Source: Mariprofundaceae bacterium (GTDB lineage: Bacteria > Pseudomonadota > Zetaproteobacteria > Mariprofundales > Mariprofundaceae). Taken from it: DNA of 33,650 nucleotides. A program made the position numbers and the translations under genes. The stretch is from the NCBI GenBank assembly GCA_027018975.1, contig JALUXN010000281.1:1-33650 (forward strand). The letters run 5' to 3'. Below the pieces are notes generated by a model. It had not been told where the DNA came from and ran no database searches. It was given only the letters and a program-made list of their open reading frames with translations. Positions 22,184 to 30,484 of the stretch are shown piece by piece; the first letter of the stretch is position 1, and every line of letters begins with the position of its first letter.

Positions 22184-24256
22184 CTAGCTGCCCTTTGCCT
22201 CAGGTGCGCTGCCCTGTTCACCGCTCAGGGAGTGCTCATCGACTTCACTGGTCACCTGATAGGTGGTCAAGCCGTGGTTGGTCTTCTCCCAGTAGAACGG
22301 ATTGAAAATCAGCTGCCACAGCCCTTTGAACGCCGCCCATGACATTAAAAACCAGTAACCGGGCACAGTCAGCGCCCACGGCATCAGTTTGTAGTAGTGG
22401 CGCTTGAAGCCGCTGAGCATGAATAGCTGGATCAAAAAGGCGTTGCCCACCAGCAGGTTGATCAGATTGATATAGAGCAGTGAAGCGGGGTAGATGGCGT
22501 TGAAGACGGTGGTTTGGGTGATCAGCCAGACGATGAAGATGGCGATCAGAAACGGCATCAGCAGCACACTGAGAATGGTGCCACCGATAAAGAACTGGAA
22601 GCCCCAGAAGCCCACATGGCCGAGGGTTTTGTAGAAGTGGAGTGGTCGGCGCATATGCACCAGATAGGTCTGCATGTATCCCTTGAGCCAGCGTGAACGT
22701 TGGCGGATCCAGTTGTGCACCTCGTTGTTGGCCTCTTCATAGGTGGTCGAATTGACCACGCCGACGCGGTAGTTGCGCTGGGTCAGGCGCACGCCCAAGT
22801 CACAATCTTCTGTTACATTGTACGGATCCCAGCCCTGCAATTCACGCAGTACTTTGGTTTTGAAGTGGTTGGATGTGCCGCCGAGCGGAATGGGGATTTT
22901 CAGTGCATCGAGCGCCGGCAGATAGAAGTCGAACCAGAGCGAATACTCCATGGTAAACATGCGGGTCAGCCAGTTCTCACTCACATTGAAGTAGTTCAGC
23001 CGCGCTTGGATCACCGCCGTATTGGGTGATGACTTGCGGAAAGCCGCAACCACCTTTTTCAGCTGGTCGGCCTCGGGCGCATCCTCACCATCGTAGATGG
23101 TAGCCAGCTCACCGCGCGCAAAATTGAGCGCATAGTTGCACGCTTTCGGCTTGGTTTTGGGCAGCGACGGTGGCACGCGGATAATCTCGAACATCCCTTC
23201 AAGGGCGAGGCTCTTGGCGGTTTCGATGGTCTCCTCATCGTCCTCTTCGAGGATAATTTTGATGTCGAGCTTGGACATCGGGTAATCGAGGTTGCGCAGC
23301 GCTTGCGCCAAATGCGGTAGCGTCTCCGCTTCCTTATACATCGGCACCAGCACCGTATAGGTCGGCAGATCCGCCGCCTTGAGATTGGCCACCTCCTCAT
23401 CGGTGACGTAGTTGTCGAAGCGTTTATCGCCGCCCACCCAAGTCAGCAGTGCGCGCAGGCCGAAGTTGAATAGCAGAAAGACCGAGATAAAGGCGTTGAT
23501 GACAATCAGTGTGTTGACCGGCTCGAAGGCCATGGCCAGCAGGGTGATGCTCATGACCACGAAGGCAAAAATCAGCTGCGGCACGGTGAACACCGTGCTG
23601 GCGGAGTATTCCGGTTGGCGCTTGCGCAGCTCATGCACAGATTTTTCACTGAAGAAGGCGTCGCCATATTTTTGCAACGTCCAGACGATATCGAATTTGG
23701 AGGTGACTACGAAGTCGATCGGCCCGTCAATCACCTGCTCGGCAGCTACCATGATCTCGCCATCGAGATCGGCAACCGCCACCTTGGTCAGCCCGTGCTC
23801 CTTTCGCCATGGTAGAAAGAGCTGTTCCAGATAGGCATCATAATGGTTCTCATCAAGCAGCCCCTCATCCGGCGGCTCATCGATCAAATTGACAAAGGGT
23901 TTGTCGAAATGGGTGGCCATCACCTGATAGAAGAGGAAGGGGCGCACCCATCCCTTGGCCAGGATAATATCACCGACGCGGGTGCCCCACTCCCGCTGCA
24001 GCTGGAGCGCCTCCATCAAGCGCTCTTCGGAGAGCAGCCCCCGCTCCACCAGCAGATCACCGATCCGCCCTTTGCGGAAATGGTCGGTCAGCGCGCTGTA
24101 AAATTCGCTGGCGGTGATCCACCCCTGCGCGAGGATCACTTCACCGATCCGCTGTCCGCGCTCCCGCTGTAGCTTCAGTGCTTCCTGCAGCTGCGATTCG
24201 GTGATCAGGCCGTGATCCACCAGCACATCGCCAATACGCGGCAGTGCTTGACTCAT
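22184..24256 (-). CDS. Membrane family-2 glycosyltransferase with tandem N-terminal MshEN domains
   Basis: This 690-residue processive-type synthase is like BcsA/NfrB. Residues 7-30, 36-59, 64-87 and 93-116 are four 24-residue motifs of the form RIGxxLxxxGxxxxxxLxxALxLQ. They are paired with 5-residue spacers, as in the c-di-GMP-binding MshEN/GspE-N domain. The second motif of each pair ends in His instead of Gln. The rest of the GspE-N fold extends to about 200. Two hydrophobic helices follow (about 224-268). The GT2 core has VLVPMYKEAETL, EEDD (337-340), DGED (389-392), TED (482-484) and QRSRW (519-523). Four to five further helices follow. No C-terminal PilZ RxxxR motif is present. AGAGG precedes the ATG. 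It presumably polymerises and translocates the operon's polysaccharide across the inner membrane under c-di-GMP control. Confidence 0.92.
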   Translation of the reverse strand: MSQALPRIGDVLVDHGLITESQLQEALKLQRERGQRIGEVILAQGWITASEFYSALTDHFRKGRIGDLLVERGLLSEERLMEALQLQREWGTRVGDIILAKGWVRPFLFYQVMATHFDKPFVNLIDEPPDEGLLDENHYDAYLEQLFLPWRKEHGLTKVAVADLDGEIMVAAEQVIDGPIDFVVTSKFDIVWTLQKYGDAFFSEKSVHELRKRQPEYSASTVFTVPQLIFAFVVMSITLLAMAFEPVNTLIVINAFISVFLLFNFGLRALLTWVGGDKRFDNYVTDEEVANLKAADLPTYTVLVPMYKEAETLPHLAQALRNLDYPMSKLDIKIILEEDDEETIETAKSLALEGMFEIIRVPPSLPKTKPKACNYALNFARGELATIYDGEDAPEADQLKKVVAAFRKSSPNTAVIQARLNYFNVSENWLTRMFTMEYSLWFDFYLPALDALKIPIPLGGTSNHFKTKVLRELQGWDPYNVTEDCDLGVRLTQRNYRVGVVNSTTYEEANNEVHNWIRQRSRWLKGYMQTYLVHMRRPLHFYKTLGHVGFWGFQFFIGGTILSVLLMPFLIAIFIVWLITQTTVFNAIYPASLLYINLINLLVGNAFLIQLFMLSGFKRHYYKLMPWALTVPGYWFLMSWAAFKGLWQLIFNPFYWEKTNHGLTTYQVTSEVDEHSLSGEQGSAPEAKGS

Positions 24257-24295
24257 TGCAACCTCTGAGGCGCAGATAGGCAGCCGATCATCACG

Positions 24296-26683
24296 TTATG
24301 GTTTCGGCTCGATCTTATCATCGTCATCCACGTTGAGGTTGGCGTGGTGGACGCGCTGCGATTGCAGGTCAGCCGCTGTCGGCATGGCCATATCCTTATC
24401 CTCCTCTTCGTTGCGTTTGCGGGAGATACGGAAGATGTAGACAATCGCCAGACTCAACAGGAACCAGAGCAGGCCGAGCAGCCAGAAGCGATACTGACCC
24501 AACTCGGCAAACCAATCCTGCGTGTCCGGATAGTAGACTTCAGCCAGTGTCGGCTGCCGGCTGTCGATGCTCAGTAGTACGCCATTACCATCGAGGAAGG
24601 CGACATCGCCTTCCACCAAGCGCAGCGGCTTACGGAAATCACGCTGCTGTGCCGATTCCGGCAGGATCTCCAGTAGTCCAAAGACCGAGGATGCGGAGGC
24701 GATCTCGGCGATGGTGACTTTGGGCAGGTGGTTGATGCTGAAGAAGCTCTGTCCATCCTGATCGCGGATCTCAATTGGTCCCTGATTCAGTCGGATGGGG
24801 GCATCGATGTTGTCCAAGTTGAAGGCTCCGAAAGCGACAAATGGTTGATTCGGGCTCAGCTGGCTTCCTGCCGGGAGAAAATGGATGCGCGAGTAGTCCA
24901 TGGTCACAGAGAGGTTGGCGAGCATCTGTGCAATCATCTGCAGCGCCACATCGGGGTGGCTCAGATATTGATCAGAGATGAAAGTGTCAAAGCCCGAGGA
25001 GAGATATTGCGACAGCAGCGCGAACTTGGTCGGTTTCTTGTCGATACGCTTCACGACCACCGATGTGTCCGGTGTGATCTGGACAAAATCGGTTGGTAGC
25101 GTGCCCTGGCATAGCCCCATTTTGATATCGTGTTGCACGACGAAGCGGAGACCATTGTACTGCTGTTGATAGTCCGCAGGCAGCGGAATGGCATAGTGGT
25201 GCTTGCGGCCATCGTTGGGCAGTCGCGTGGTAAACACCAGCACATCATTGAGGAAGGCATAGAGTTCGTAGGTGGGGTCATCCTGCCAACGCACGGGGGC
25301 GATGATATTCAGCTCCACGGTCTCCAGTCGCGTGCCGGCCGGCAGATCGTGCGGCGCGAGGATGACATCCCACTCGGTCTGTTTGCGGATGTAGTGCGGT
25401 TCGGTGTTCAACTGATAGAGCGGCAGCTGATAGTGGTCACTGGTGCCGTTATCGGGCAGCGAATGGCGTGTGTAGAGCTGATCAGGCTGATTCAGATCGT
25501 AGTGACGGCCGGCAGCCAGAAGTTCCCAGCGGCCATCGAGCAGGTAGAGCGGTTGCACATCGTAGGGATCGGTAATTGCGATGGCAGCCATACCGGCGGA
25601 ACGGATCAGGCTGATGTTGTCAGTCGGAGTGCGAAAAATATCGCCATTTTTCAATGGAGTAAAATGCGTGTGCATCAACTTTCCGCGCTGATTGAGGGCG
25701 TCAACGATCTCATCCTTGCTGGCTACGACCAGGTCGCCCAGCGCCGGCAGATGGGTGATCTCGATCTCTTTATGTGCGGCGCGCAGCAGCTCCATGATCG
25801 ACATGGTTGCCGAGAACTGCTGTTCATCGAGCGGCTCGGCGGGGACCGAAATAACCACGTGCTTTGGCAGCATACGCCATGCATCACGAATCGAGCGCGG
25901 CATGGTGCCGTAGGCGATATCCAGCGCCGTATTCGGCAGGATGGCGAGGAAACCGCCGCCGGCACGCAGATCCAGACACATACTGTCATCGATCACGATG
26001 CCTGCTTCGATCGTCACCTTCAGGGTGTCGCCGGTAAAGGTCTCCGCCGGTAGTACAATGGCGATTTCGTGACGCATGTTGTCCGCCACAAGTCGGGTCT
26101 GCGCCAGCGGCACGTCGTTGACGTAGATGCTGACATTGGAGATGGGCAACAGCATTTTGGATGCGCGGTAGTTCAGCCGGAAGACACCGCCGCGGATGCG
26201 TGAATCCAGTGGTGTTTGAAAGTAGAAATCATGTAGATAGGCAGATTGAGCATGTTTGAAAGTAAAGCCTTTTTTCAGCCCCATCTCTTTGAGCGTGAGG
26301 CTGCGCACAGGTCCCAGCGAACGCAGACTCTCCTGTGCTGTCACAGGATCGACCAAAGCGGCGTGCATGCGCATCCGTGTTGCCCGTTTGCCATGCCGGA
26401 CAACGGCCGATTTCACCCAGCCGTGAACCCCCGACTGTCGTTCGACAACCAGCACCCACCCTTTGCGTCGCTCCATTTCGGTCACTGTTGTCTCCGGTTT
26501 CAGGGTCAACAGCTGTGCGGACGCGACACTGGGGGCGGCATAGATGGCCGCTTTACTGGTGGTGATATGCAGCGGATCACCGATCTTCGCTTCGCCGATA
26601 CCCGCTCCCATTACTGTTGCTAGAATTAGCCACAAGAACTTGATATGTCGATGTTTTATCATTGTAATTGTGTCATCTATCAT
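24296..26683 (-). CDS. BcsB-like periplasmic synthase partner with N-terminal SH3 domain
   Basis: The 795-residue exported protein has a signal peptide (KFLWLILATVMGAGIGEA). A bacterial SH3-like domain follows (about residues 38-95; ITTSKAAIYAAPSVASAQLL...GWVLVVERQSGVHGWVKS). The long BcsB-type region has carbohydrate-binding and ferredoxin-like repeats (FRLNYRASKMLLPISNVSIYVND, ETVELNIIAPVRWQDDPTYELYAFLNDVLVF). One C-terminal transmembrane helix (FWLLGLLWFLLSLAIVYIFRI) is followed by a charged cytoplasmic tail. BcsB docks on BcsA and guides the nascent glucan through the periplasm; this gene directly precedes the BcsA-like synthase. I chose ATG 26681-26683 (AGGAG at 7 nt) over the longer frame to 26746. 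The SH3 domain, a peptidoglycan-binding type, is not part of canonical BcsB. Confidence 0.88.
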   Translation of the reverse strand: MIDDTITMIKHRHIKFLWLILATVMGAGIGEAKIGDPLHITTSKAAIYAAPSVASAQLLTLKPETTVTEMERRKGWVLVVERQSGVHGWVKSAVVRHGKRATRMRMHAALVDPVTAQESLRSLGPVRSLTLKEMGLKKGFTFKHAQSAYLHDFYFQTPLDSRIRGGVFRLNYRASKMLLPISNVSIYVNDVPLAQTRLVADNMRHEIAIVLPAETFTGDTLKVTIEAGIVIDDSMCLDLRAGGGFLAILPNTALDIAYGTMPRSIRDAWRMLPKHVVISVPAEPLDEQQFSATMSIMELLRAAHKEIEITHLPALGDLVVASKDEIVDALNQRGKLMHTHFTPLKNGDIFRTPTDNISLIRSAGMAAIAITDPYDVQPLYLLDGRWELLAAGRHYDLNQPDQLYTRHSLPDNGTSDHYQLPLYQLNTEPHYIRKQTEWDVILAPHDLPAGTRLETVELNIIAPVRWQDDPTYELYAFLNDVLVFTTRLPNDGRKHHYAIPLPADYQQQYNGLRFVVQHDIKMGLCQGTLPTDFVQITPDTSVVVKRIDKKPTKFALLSQYLSSGFDTFISDQYLSHPDVALQMIAQMLANLSVTMDYSRIHFLPAGSQLSPNQPFVAFGAFNLDNIDAPIRLNQGPIEIRDQDGQSFFSINHLPKVTIAEIASASSVFGLLEILPESAQQRDFRKPLRLVEGDVAFLDGNGVLLSIDSRQPTLAEVYYPDTQDWFAELGQYRFWLLGLLWFLLSLAIVYIFRISRKRNEEEDKDMAMPTAADLQSQRVHHANLNVDDDDKIEPKP

Positions 26684-26721
26684 GATTTTCTCCTCTCCAC
26701 ACGACAGCCGCTGAATGCATG

Positions 26722-28275
26722 TTAACGTGCAACACGGTGCATCCACACAGCATCAAAGGCAACCTCGGCATAGGGTAGATCCATATTGCTGCTGGCATAG
26801 AGCGCCGGCACCAAGTCACCGCGATAGAAGGGGAGCTGCCCGATGCGATGCCAACGGTTGCCACCTAAACTGGCATAGGCTGTGTAGATTTGTCCACTGC
26901 GTTGCAGCTTCAAGCGTACAAAAAATTGGGTTCGCAATGCGCGGCTCTGTGGCGGGTGCCATGCGATGCGTAGCGGTTTACCGATCAGCCGTGGGCGGCC
27001 CCGTTCCATAGCTGTGAAGCGGACGCGCACTACCTGCCGGCAGGGCGTGCTTCGACAGGCGCCGAAGCTGTCGTGTGGGACATTTTCCACCACCAATCCG
27101 AGATAGTTGCGCCGGTCATGGTAGAGGAGCAAGCCAGCTTGCTGTTGCGCTTTGCCATCCTCGCCACTACTGAACTCCGATTTCAGTGATGTTGTCACCC
27201 TGTAACCGCCCTCTCCAGCAGTGCGCTCAAGCAGCAGTAGATTGGCCACATCACCGCGCGGCAATGCACCCGGCTCTGTGTGCAGGATCAGCTTGCCCCC
27301 CTCAAGACGCATGGTGGAGAGGTTCGGGTTGATTATCTGCCAGGCGTCGCTGAGCAGCTGGCCATCGAAATTGTCGCGGAACATGGTTGGTTTCGCACCT
27401 TTATGCTGCGCAGAGTCGCCAAGCGCCGGCAGCTCTCTATCGCGGTCCCACTGATCCTGAAACGTGATCGCCGGCGCGGCGGGTTGCGTGGCTAGCGGAG
27501 TGGCCGGAGAGGGTGTGACGGTTGCTTTGGCTGCGTGCTGTGGGTGCGATGGAGCCACTTTTTCACCGCTTACGGCAGTGGCAACATTTGCCAGCAGCGT
27601 TTGCTCAATGGTGTTGAGCGCTTGCTGCAGCGTTTTTTTACTGTCTGCGGCGTAGTAATGGCCGCCGCCTTGTTCGGCGACACAGCGCAACTGTTCGACC
27701 GCTGCAGGACGCAGATGTAATCCGACGACATCAATGGTGATCTCTGATCCCGATCCGGCGGCCGCATCGCAGGGGTCTCCGGAACAGTTGTCGCGACCAT
27801 CACTGATCAGGACGATGGTGCCACGCCCGCCATGTGCTTTGATGCGTTCGATTGCCAGCTTAATCACCTCGGCCAGTGGTGTCCGCCCTTTGGGCGTAAA
27901 GGCGTGGAGCCGTTTTGAAAACAGCGCGGGGGGGGCGCCGATTGGTGCTAAGAGTTCGAAGTCGTTGCAGTCTGCCTGAATACGATGACCAAAAGCGATC
28001 AGTCCCGGTTTGGCTGTGCTGGGGTAGTTGACAACGCTGTGAGCCAGCAGTTCGCGAACCAGTGTGATCTTGGCTGTGCCATCGATTTTATTCCACATGC
28101 TGCTGGAGCCATCTACGACATAGAGTATGGCTGGCGGTGTAGCGATTGGCGCATCGGGCTGTTTGGAAGCTGTTGTCGCATTGGCTTCAGTCATGCTGCT
28201 CAGTGCCCAAAGCATAGCGACAGCCAGTCGCCATATCCCCCTGTTCCATCTCTGCATACAACAACTACGAATCAC
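26722..28275 (-). CDS. VWA-domain secreted protein with C-terminal concanavalin-like domain
   Basis: The 517-residue exported protein has signal region MLWALSSMTEANA. A von Willebrand factor A domain (about residues 46-225) has a complete MIDAS: D55-G-S57-S-S59, a Thr in KGRTPLAEV, and an Asp in LISDGRDN. A low-complexity Ala/Pro/Thr linker (about 240-290) follows. The C-terminal region (about 310-517) resembles a concanavalin/LamG-like or DUF1349 jelly roll (FRDNFDGQLLSDAWQI, QQAGLLLYHDRRNYLGLVVE, VPALYASSNMDLPYAEVAFD). It may bind a polymer or surface ligand in a metal-dependent way. The GTG at 28275 has GGAG 5 nt upstream; ATG 28257 is an alternative. It is the first gene of the polysaccharide block, 38 nt before the BcsB-like gene, with a repeat element immediately upstream. 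Confidence 0.82.
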   Translation of the reverse strand: MIRSCCMQRWNRGIWRLAVAMLWALSSMTEANATTASKQPDAPIATPPAILYVVDGSSSMWNKIDGTAKITLVRELLAHSVVNYPSTAKPGLIAFGHRIQADCNDFELLAPIGAPPALFSKRLHAFTPKGRTPLAEVIKLAIERIKAHGGRGTIVLISDGRDNCSGDPCDAAAGSGSEITIDVVGLHLRPAAVEQLRCVAEQGGGHYYAADSKKTLQQALNTIEQTLLANVATAVSGEKVAPSHPQHAAKATVTPSPATPLATQPAAPAITFQDQWDRDRELPALGDSAQHKGAKPTMFRDNFDGQLLSDAWQIINPNLSTMRLEGGKLILHTEPGALPRGDVANLLLLERTAGEGGYRVTTSLKSEFSSGEDGKAQQQAGLLLYHDRRNYLGLVVENVPHDSFGACRSTPCRQVVRVRFTAMERGRPRLIGKPLRIAWHPPQSRALRTQFFVRLKLQRSGQIYTAYASLGGNRWHRIGQLPFYRGDLVPALYASSNMDLPYAEVAFDAVWMHRVAR

Positions 28276-28302
28276 AGACGCTCCAACGCTTGTTCTGCGG
28301 TA

Positions 28303-28446
28303 TGGGTGTTTGCAACGCGACCTGAGTCGCTATTCAGATCGCCCATGGTTTGTTCGATAGCAAGGCGAACACGCGCAGTGTGCTGTTGCACATGAGCATG
28401 TTCAATGCATCTAGCGGGCAAACCGTGGGATGAGCTGAATGGTTAC
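28303..28446 (-). repeat. Full copy (B) of the structured dispersed repeat
   Basis: On the - strand this matches copy A from GTAACCATTCAGC to GCGTTGCAAACACCCA, but lacks about 22 nt between CGATCTGAA and TAGCGACTCAGG. Its hairpin arms are CCCACGGTTT and AAACCATGGG (28420-28429 and 28342-28351 on the + strand). The seventh pair of the arm is C-G in copy A but G-C here, a compensatory double change. The element ends 27 nt upstream of the VWA start codon, in that gene's orientation. Confidence 0.85.
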
Positions 28447-28479
28447 ATTGTGCGTTACCATAGACCAGTCGATTGCAGA

Positions 28480-28515
28480 GTGCAAAATTTATTGATAAAT
28501 CAGCGAATTTTGCAC
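28480..28515. repeat. AT-rich inverted repeat downstream of the symporter gene
   Basis: GTGCAAAATT (28480-28489) and AATTTTGCAC (28506-28515) are exact complements around a 16-nt loop containing TGATAAATCA. It could end symporter transcription, although no T-run follows the stem on the - strand. It could also be a binding site for a dimeric regulator in front of the polysaccharide operon. Confidence 0.55.
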
Positions 28516-28580
28516 GCATCGCCAGCATGTGCTTATCGGTTGCATGGGTGTTTTGCTGGGTATGGTGTCTGAGTAGGCAT

Positions 28581-30116
28581 TCAGTTTCCATGTGCCGCCT
28601 CATTGGATGAGGTGTCGAATTCGCCCCGGCGCAGTTTGCCAAGATAGCTTTTCAGTGCCGCAGCCACCTTGCCTTGCAACAGATAGAGGGCAAGAAAGTT
28701 GGGAAACGCCATCGACAGCAGCAGCAGGTCGGAGAAATCGAGGATGTTGCCTGCGCTGACCAGCGATGCGAGCACGACAAACATCAGATAAATGATCCGA
28801 TAAGTCATCGAGAAACGTTCGCCGAAGAGATAGGTCCAGCAGCGTTCACCGTAATAGGACCAGGAGATCATTGTTGAGTAGGCGAATAGCACCACCGAGA
28901 TCGATAGAATCACAGGGAACCATGAAATAACACTGCCGAAGGCGACGGCTGTCAATGCGGCGCCTTTGCTTTCGGCAACCAGCGTGTGGTATTCCGGCGC
29001 GTTGTAGACACCGGTCAATACCATCACCAGTGCGGTCATGGTGCAGATCACGATGGTGTCAATAAAGGGCTCGTAGAGTGCCACAAAACCTTGTCGGATC
29101 GGATATTTTACTGCTGCAGCCGAGTGCGCGATTGCCGCTGATCCGATGCCCGCCTCGCTGGAAAATGCCGCTCGCTTAAAGCCTTGCACCAACACACCAA
29201 TCATGCCGCCCGCCACCGCGCTTGGCGCGAATGCCTCGTGCACAATCAGTCCGAATGCAGCCGGTAGATCGGCAATATGACTCAAAATAATCCACAGGCA
29301 GGCAGAGAGATAGATAAAAACCATCGTCGGCACCAGCGCCTCCGCTGCATGCGCAATGCGTTTGATGCCGCCAATAATCACCAGTCCCACTGCGCCGGCC
29401 ATGAAGACACCGAACACCCACGGATAATCTTTGAAAAAGGTGATTTCATTCTGCACCGCACCGAGTGCCTGCGACACCTGAAAGGCATTGCCGCCACCCA
29501 GCGATGCGCCGACACAGAGGATGGCAAAGAGCATTGCCAAGCTGCGCCCCACTCCGGCCATGCCCTTTTCCGCAAAGCCGCGAGACAGATACTCCATCGC
29601 GCCGCCCATCAGTCGCCCGTCTGGCCGTACCTCGCGATACATCTGAGCCAGCGTGACTTCAGTAAATTTTGAGGTCATGCCGAAAAAACCGGCGACAATC
29701 ATCCAGAAGGTTGCGCCCGGGCCACCAATGCTTACCGCAATCGCCACGCCGGCGATATTGCCCAGTCCAACCGTGGCCGAGAGTGCAGTGGTCAGCGCTT
29801 GAAAGGGTGACACTTCGCCCTTGTCATCTGCGCTCTGATATTTTCCGCGGATGATCCCCAGCGCGTGTCGCATCATACGAATATTGATAAAGCCGAATCG
29901 ACAGGTGAGATAGATGGCGCCCACAACCAGCCAGCCGACGATAAATGGCATCGTTCCCTCGCCTGGTAGAATGTCGTAGAAGAGTACACTCGCCAGATAG
30001 CCGTTCAGTGTGCCGAAAAACGCGTCAACTCCGGGAGCTCCGCTGTCCTGTGCAGCAGCGATCTGCGCTGGCATTAGTAGACCCGTCAGACATATGATCT
30101 TGATCACTCGTTGCAT
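28581..30116 (-). CDS. Alanine/glycine:cation symporter (AGCS family)
   Basis: This 511-residue sodium- or proton-coupled importer of small amino acids (AlsT/DagA/GlyP type) is in the inner membrane. It begins with a signal-like hydrophobic stretch ending AQIAAAQ and a short periplasmic segment, then about 11 transmembrane helices. Family motifs are LSATVGLGNIAGVAIAVSIGGPGATFWM, EVTLAQMYREV, GGGNAFQVSQALG, FKRAAFSSEAGIGSAAIAHSAA and a C-terminal SWSYYGERCWTYLFG. The ATG at 30116 has a strong GGAGGAG 4-5 nt upstream. It is divergent from mnmG across about 360 bp, and separated from the polysaccharide operon by a repeat-containing gap. It is probably an independent unit. Substrate within the family is not certain. 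Confidence 0.93.
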   Translation of the reverse strand: MQRVIKIICLTGLLMPAQIAAAQDSGAPGVDAFFGTLNGYLASVLFYDILPGEGTMPFIVGWLVVGAIYLTCRFGFINIRMMRHALGIIRGKYQSADDKGEVSPFQALTTALSATVGLGNIAGVAIAVSIGGPGATFWMIVAGFFGMTSKFTEVTLAQMYREVRPDGRLMGGAMEYLSRGFAEKGMAGVGRSLAMLFAILCVGASLGGGNAFQVSQALGAVQNEITFFKDYPWVFGVFMAGAVGLVIIGGIKRIAHAAEALVPTMVFIYLSACLWIILSHIADLPAAFGLIVHEAFAPSAVAGGMIGVLVQGFKRAAFSSEAGIGSAAIAHSAAAVKYPIRQGFVALYEPFIDTIVICTMTALVMVLTGVYNAPEYHTLVAESKGAALTAVAFGSVISWFPVILSISVVLFAYSTMISWSYYGERCWTYLFGERFSMTYRIIYLMFVVLASLVSAGNILDFSDLLLLSMAFPNFLALYLLQGKVAAALKSYLGKLRRGEFDTSSNEAAHGN

Positions 30117-30476
30117 CGTCTCCTCCCATGTGGCGCAACCCTGCCAAATTAATGTCGCTTTTCCATACCTAGGAGGCTATCGGTCTTAGAGGATTCGTAG
30201 CGAACGGGTGGGGGCGAGGTCAAAACGTTTGGTTTTTGAGGGTCATGGTGGTGTCCATATGACGAAAAAGCCGTCTATGTTGAGTTGCTGTCCCTGCCGT
30301 GCAGTAGATTTTCATCAGTTCGCAATTCCTGGGGTGACTGTGAGGCGTTCACAGCGGCTGTGGTTTGTGCATCTTGTTGCGGAGCGAATGGCGGGTGACT
30401 ATGGTTGCCGCAGCTCTGCTGACAAGATCATCGTTGCGGGCAGGCGTGTTGTATGGTTTAGTCGAGGTGGTTTCAC
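30117..30476. other. Divergent intergenic region AGCS-mnmG
   Basis: About 360 bp hold the symporter ribosome site, an AT-rich patch (30147-30175), and a G-rich stretch (30210-30222) followed by TCAAAA...TTTTTGA, a small inverted repeat. At the right end are the SD GAGGTGG and the start of parS. In several bacteria the origin lies just before mnmG, but I see no TTATCCACA-type DnaA boxes. A 90-codon frame at 30208-30480 is not convincing. Confidence 0.6.
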
Positions 30477-30484
30477 GTGAAACA
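30469..30484. promoter_or_regulatory. parS centromere site overlapping the mnmG start
   Basis: GGTTTCACGTGAAACA matches the ParB-binding consensus TGTTTCACGTGAAACA at 15 of 16 positions and keeps the perfect 14-bp palindromic core. The mnmG start codon GTG (30477-30479) is inside the core. An identical site lies at 32926-32941. Confidence 0.92.

Larger units (their letters stand above)
28276..28580. other. Intergenic region upstream of the polysaccharide operon
   Basis: This 305-bp stretch lies between the AGCS symporter stop and the VWA start. It holds repeat copy B (28303-28446) and an AT-rich inverted repeat (28480-28515). It must contain the operon's promoter, but I see no convincing -35/-10 pair. 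No gene is supported here; the short frames come from the repeat. Confidence 0.7.

Noticed and set aside
22184..24256. Plain cellulose synthase (bcsA) call
   Set aside because: No PilZ domain, MshEN domains at the N-terminus, and no bcsC or bcsZ-type neighbours; the product need not be cellulose.
30117..30476. oriC before mnmG
   Set aside because: No DnaA-box-like nonamers seen; parS sites show origin proximity but not the origin itself.
30208..30480. 90-codon frame in front of mnmG
   Set aside because: No ribosome site, no recognisable domain, uneven composition; its last residues (GGFT) are only the translation of parS.
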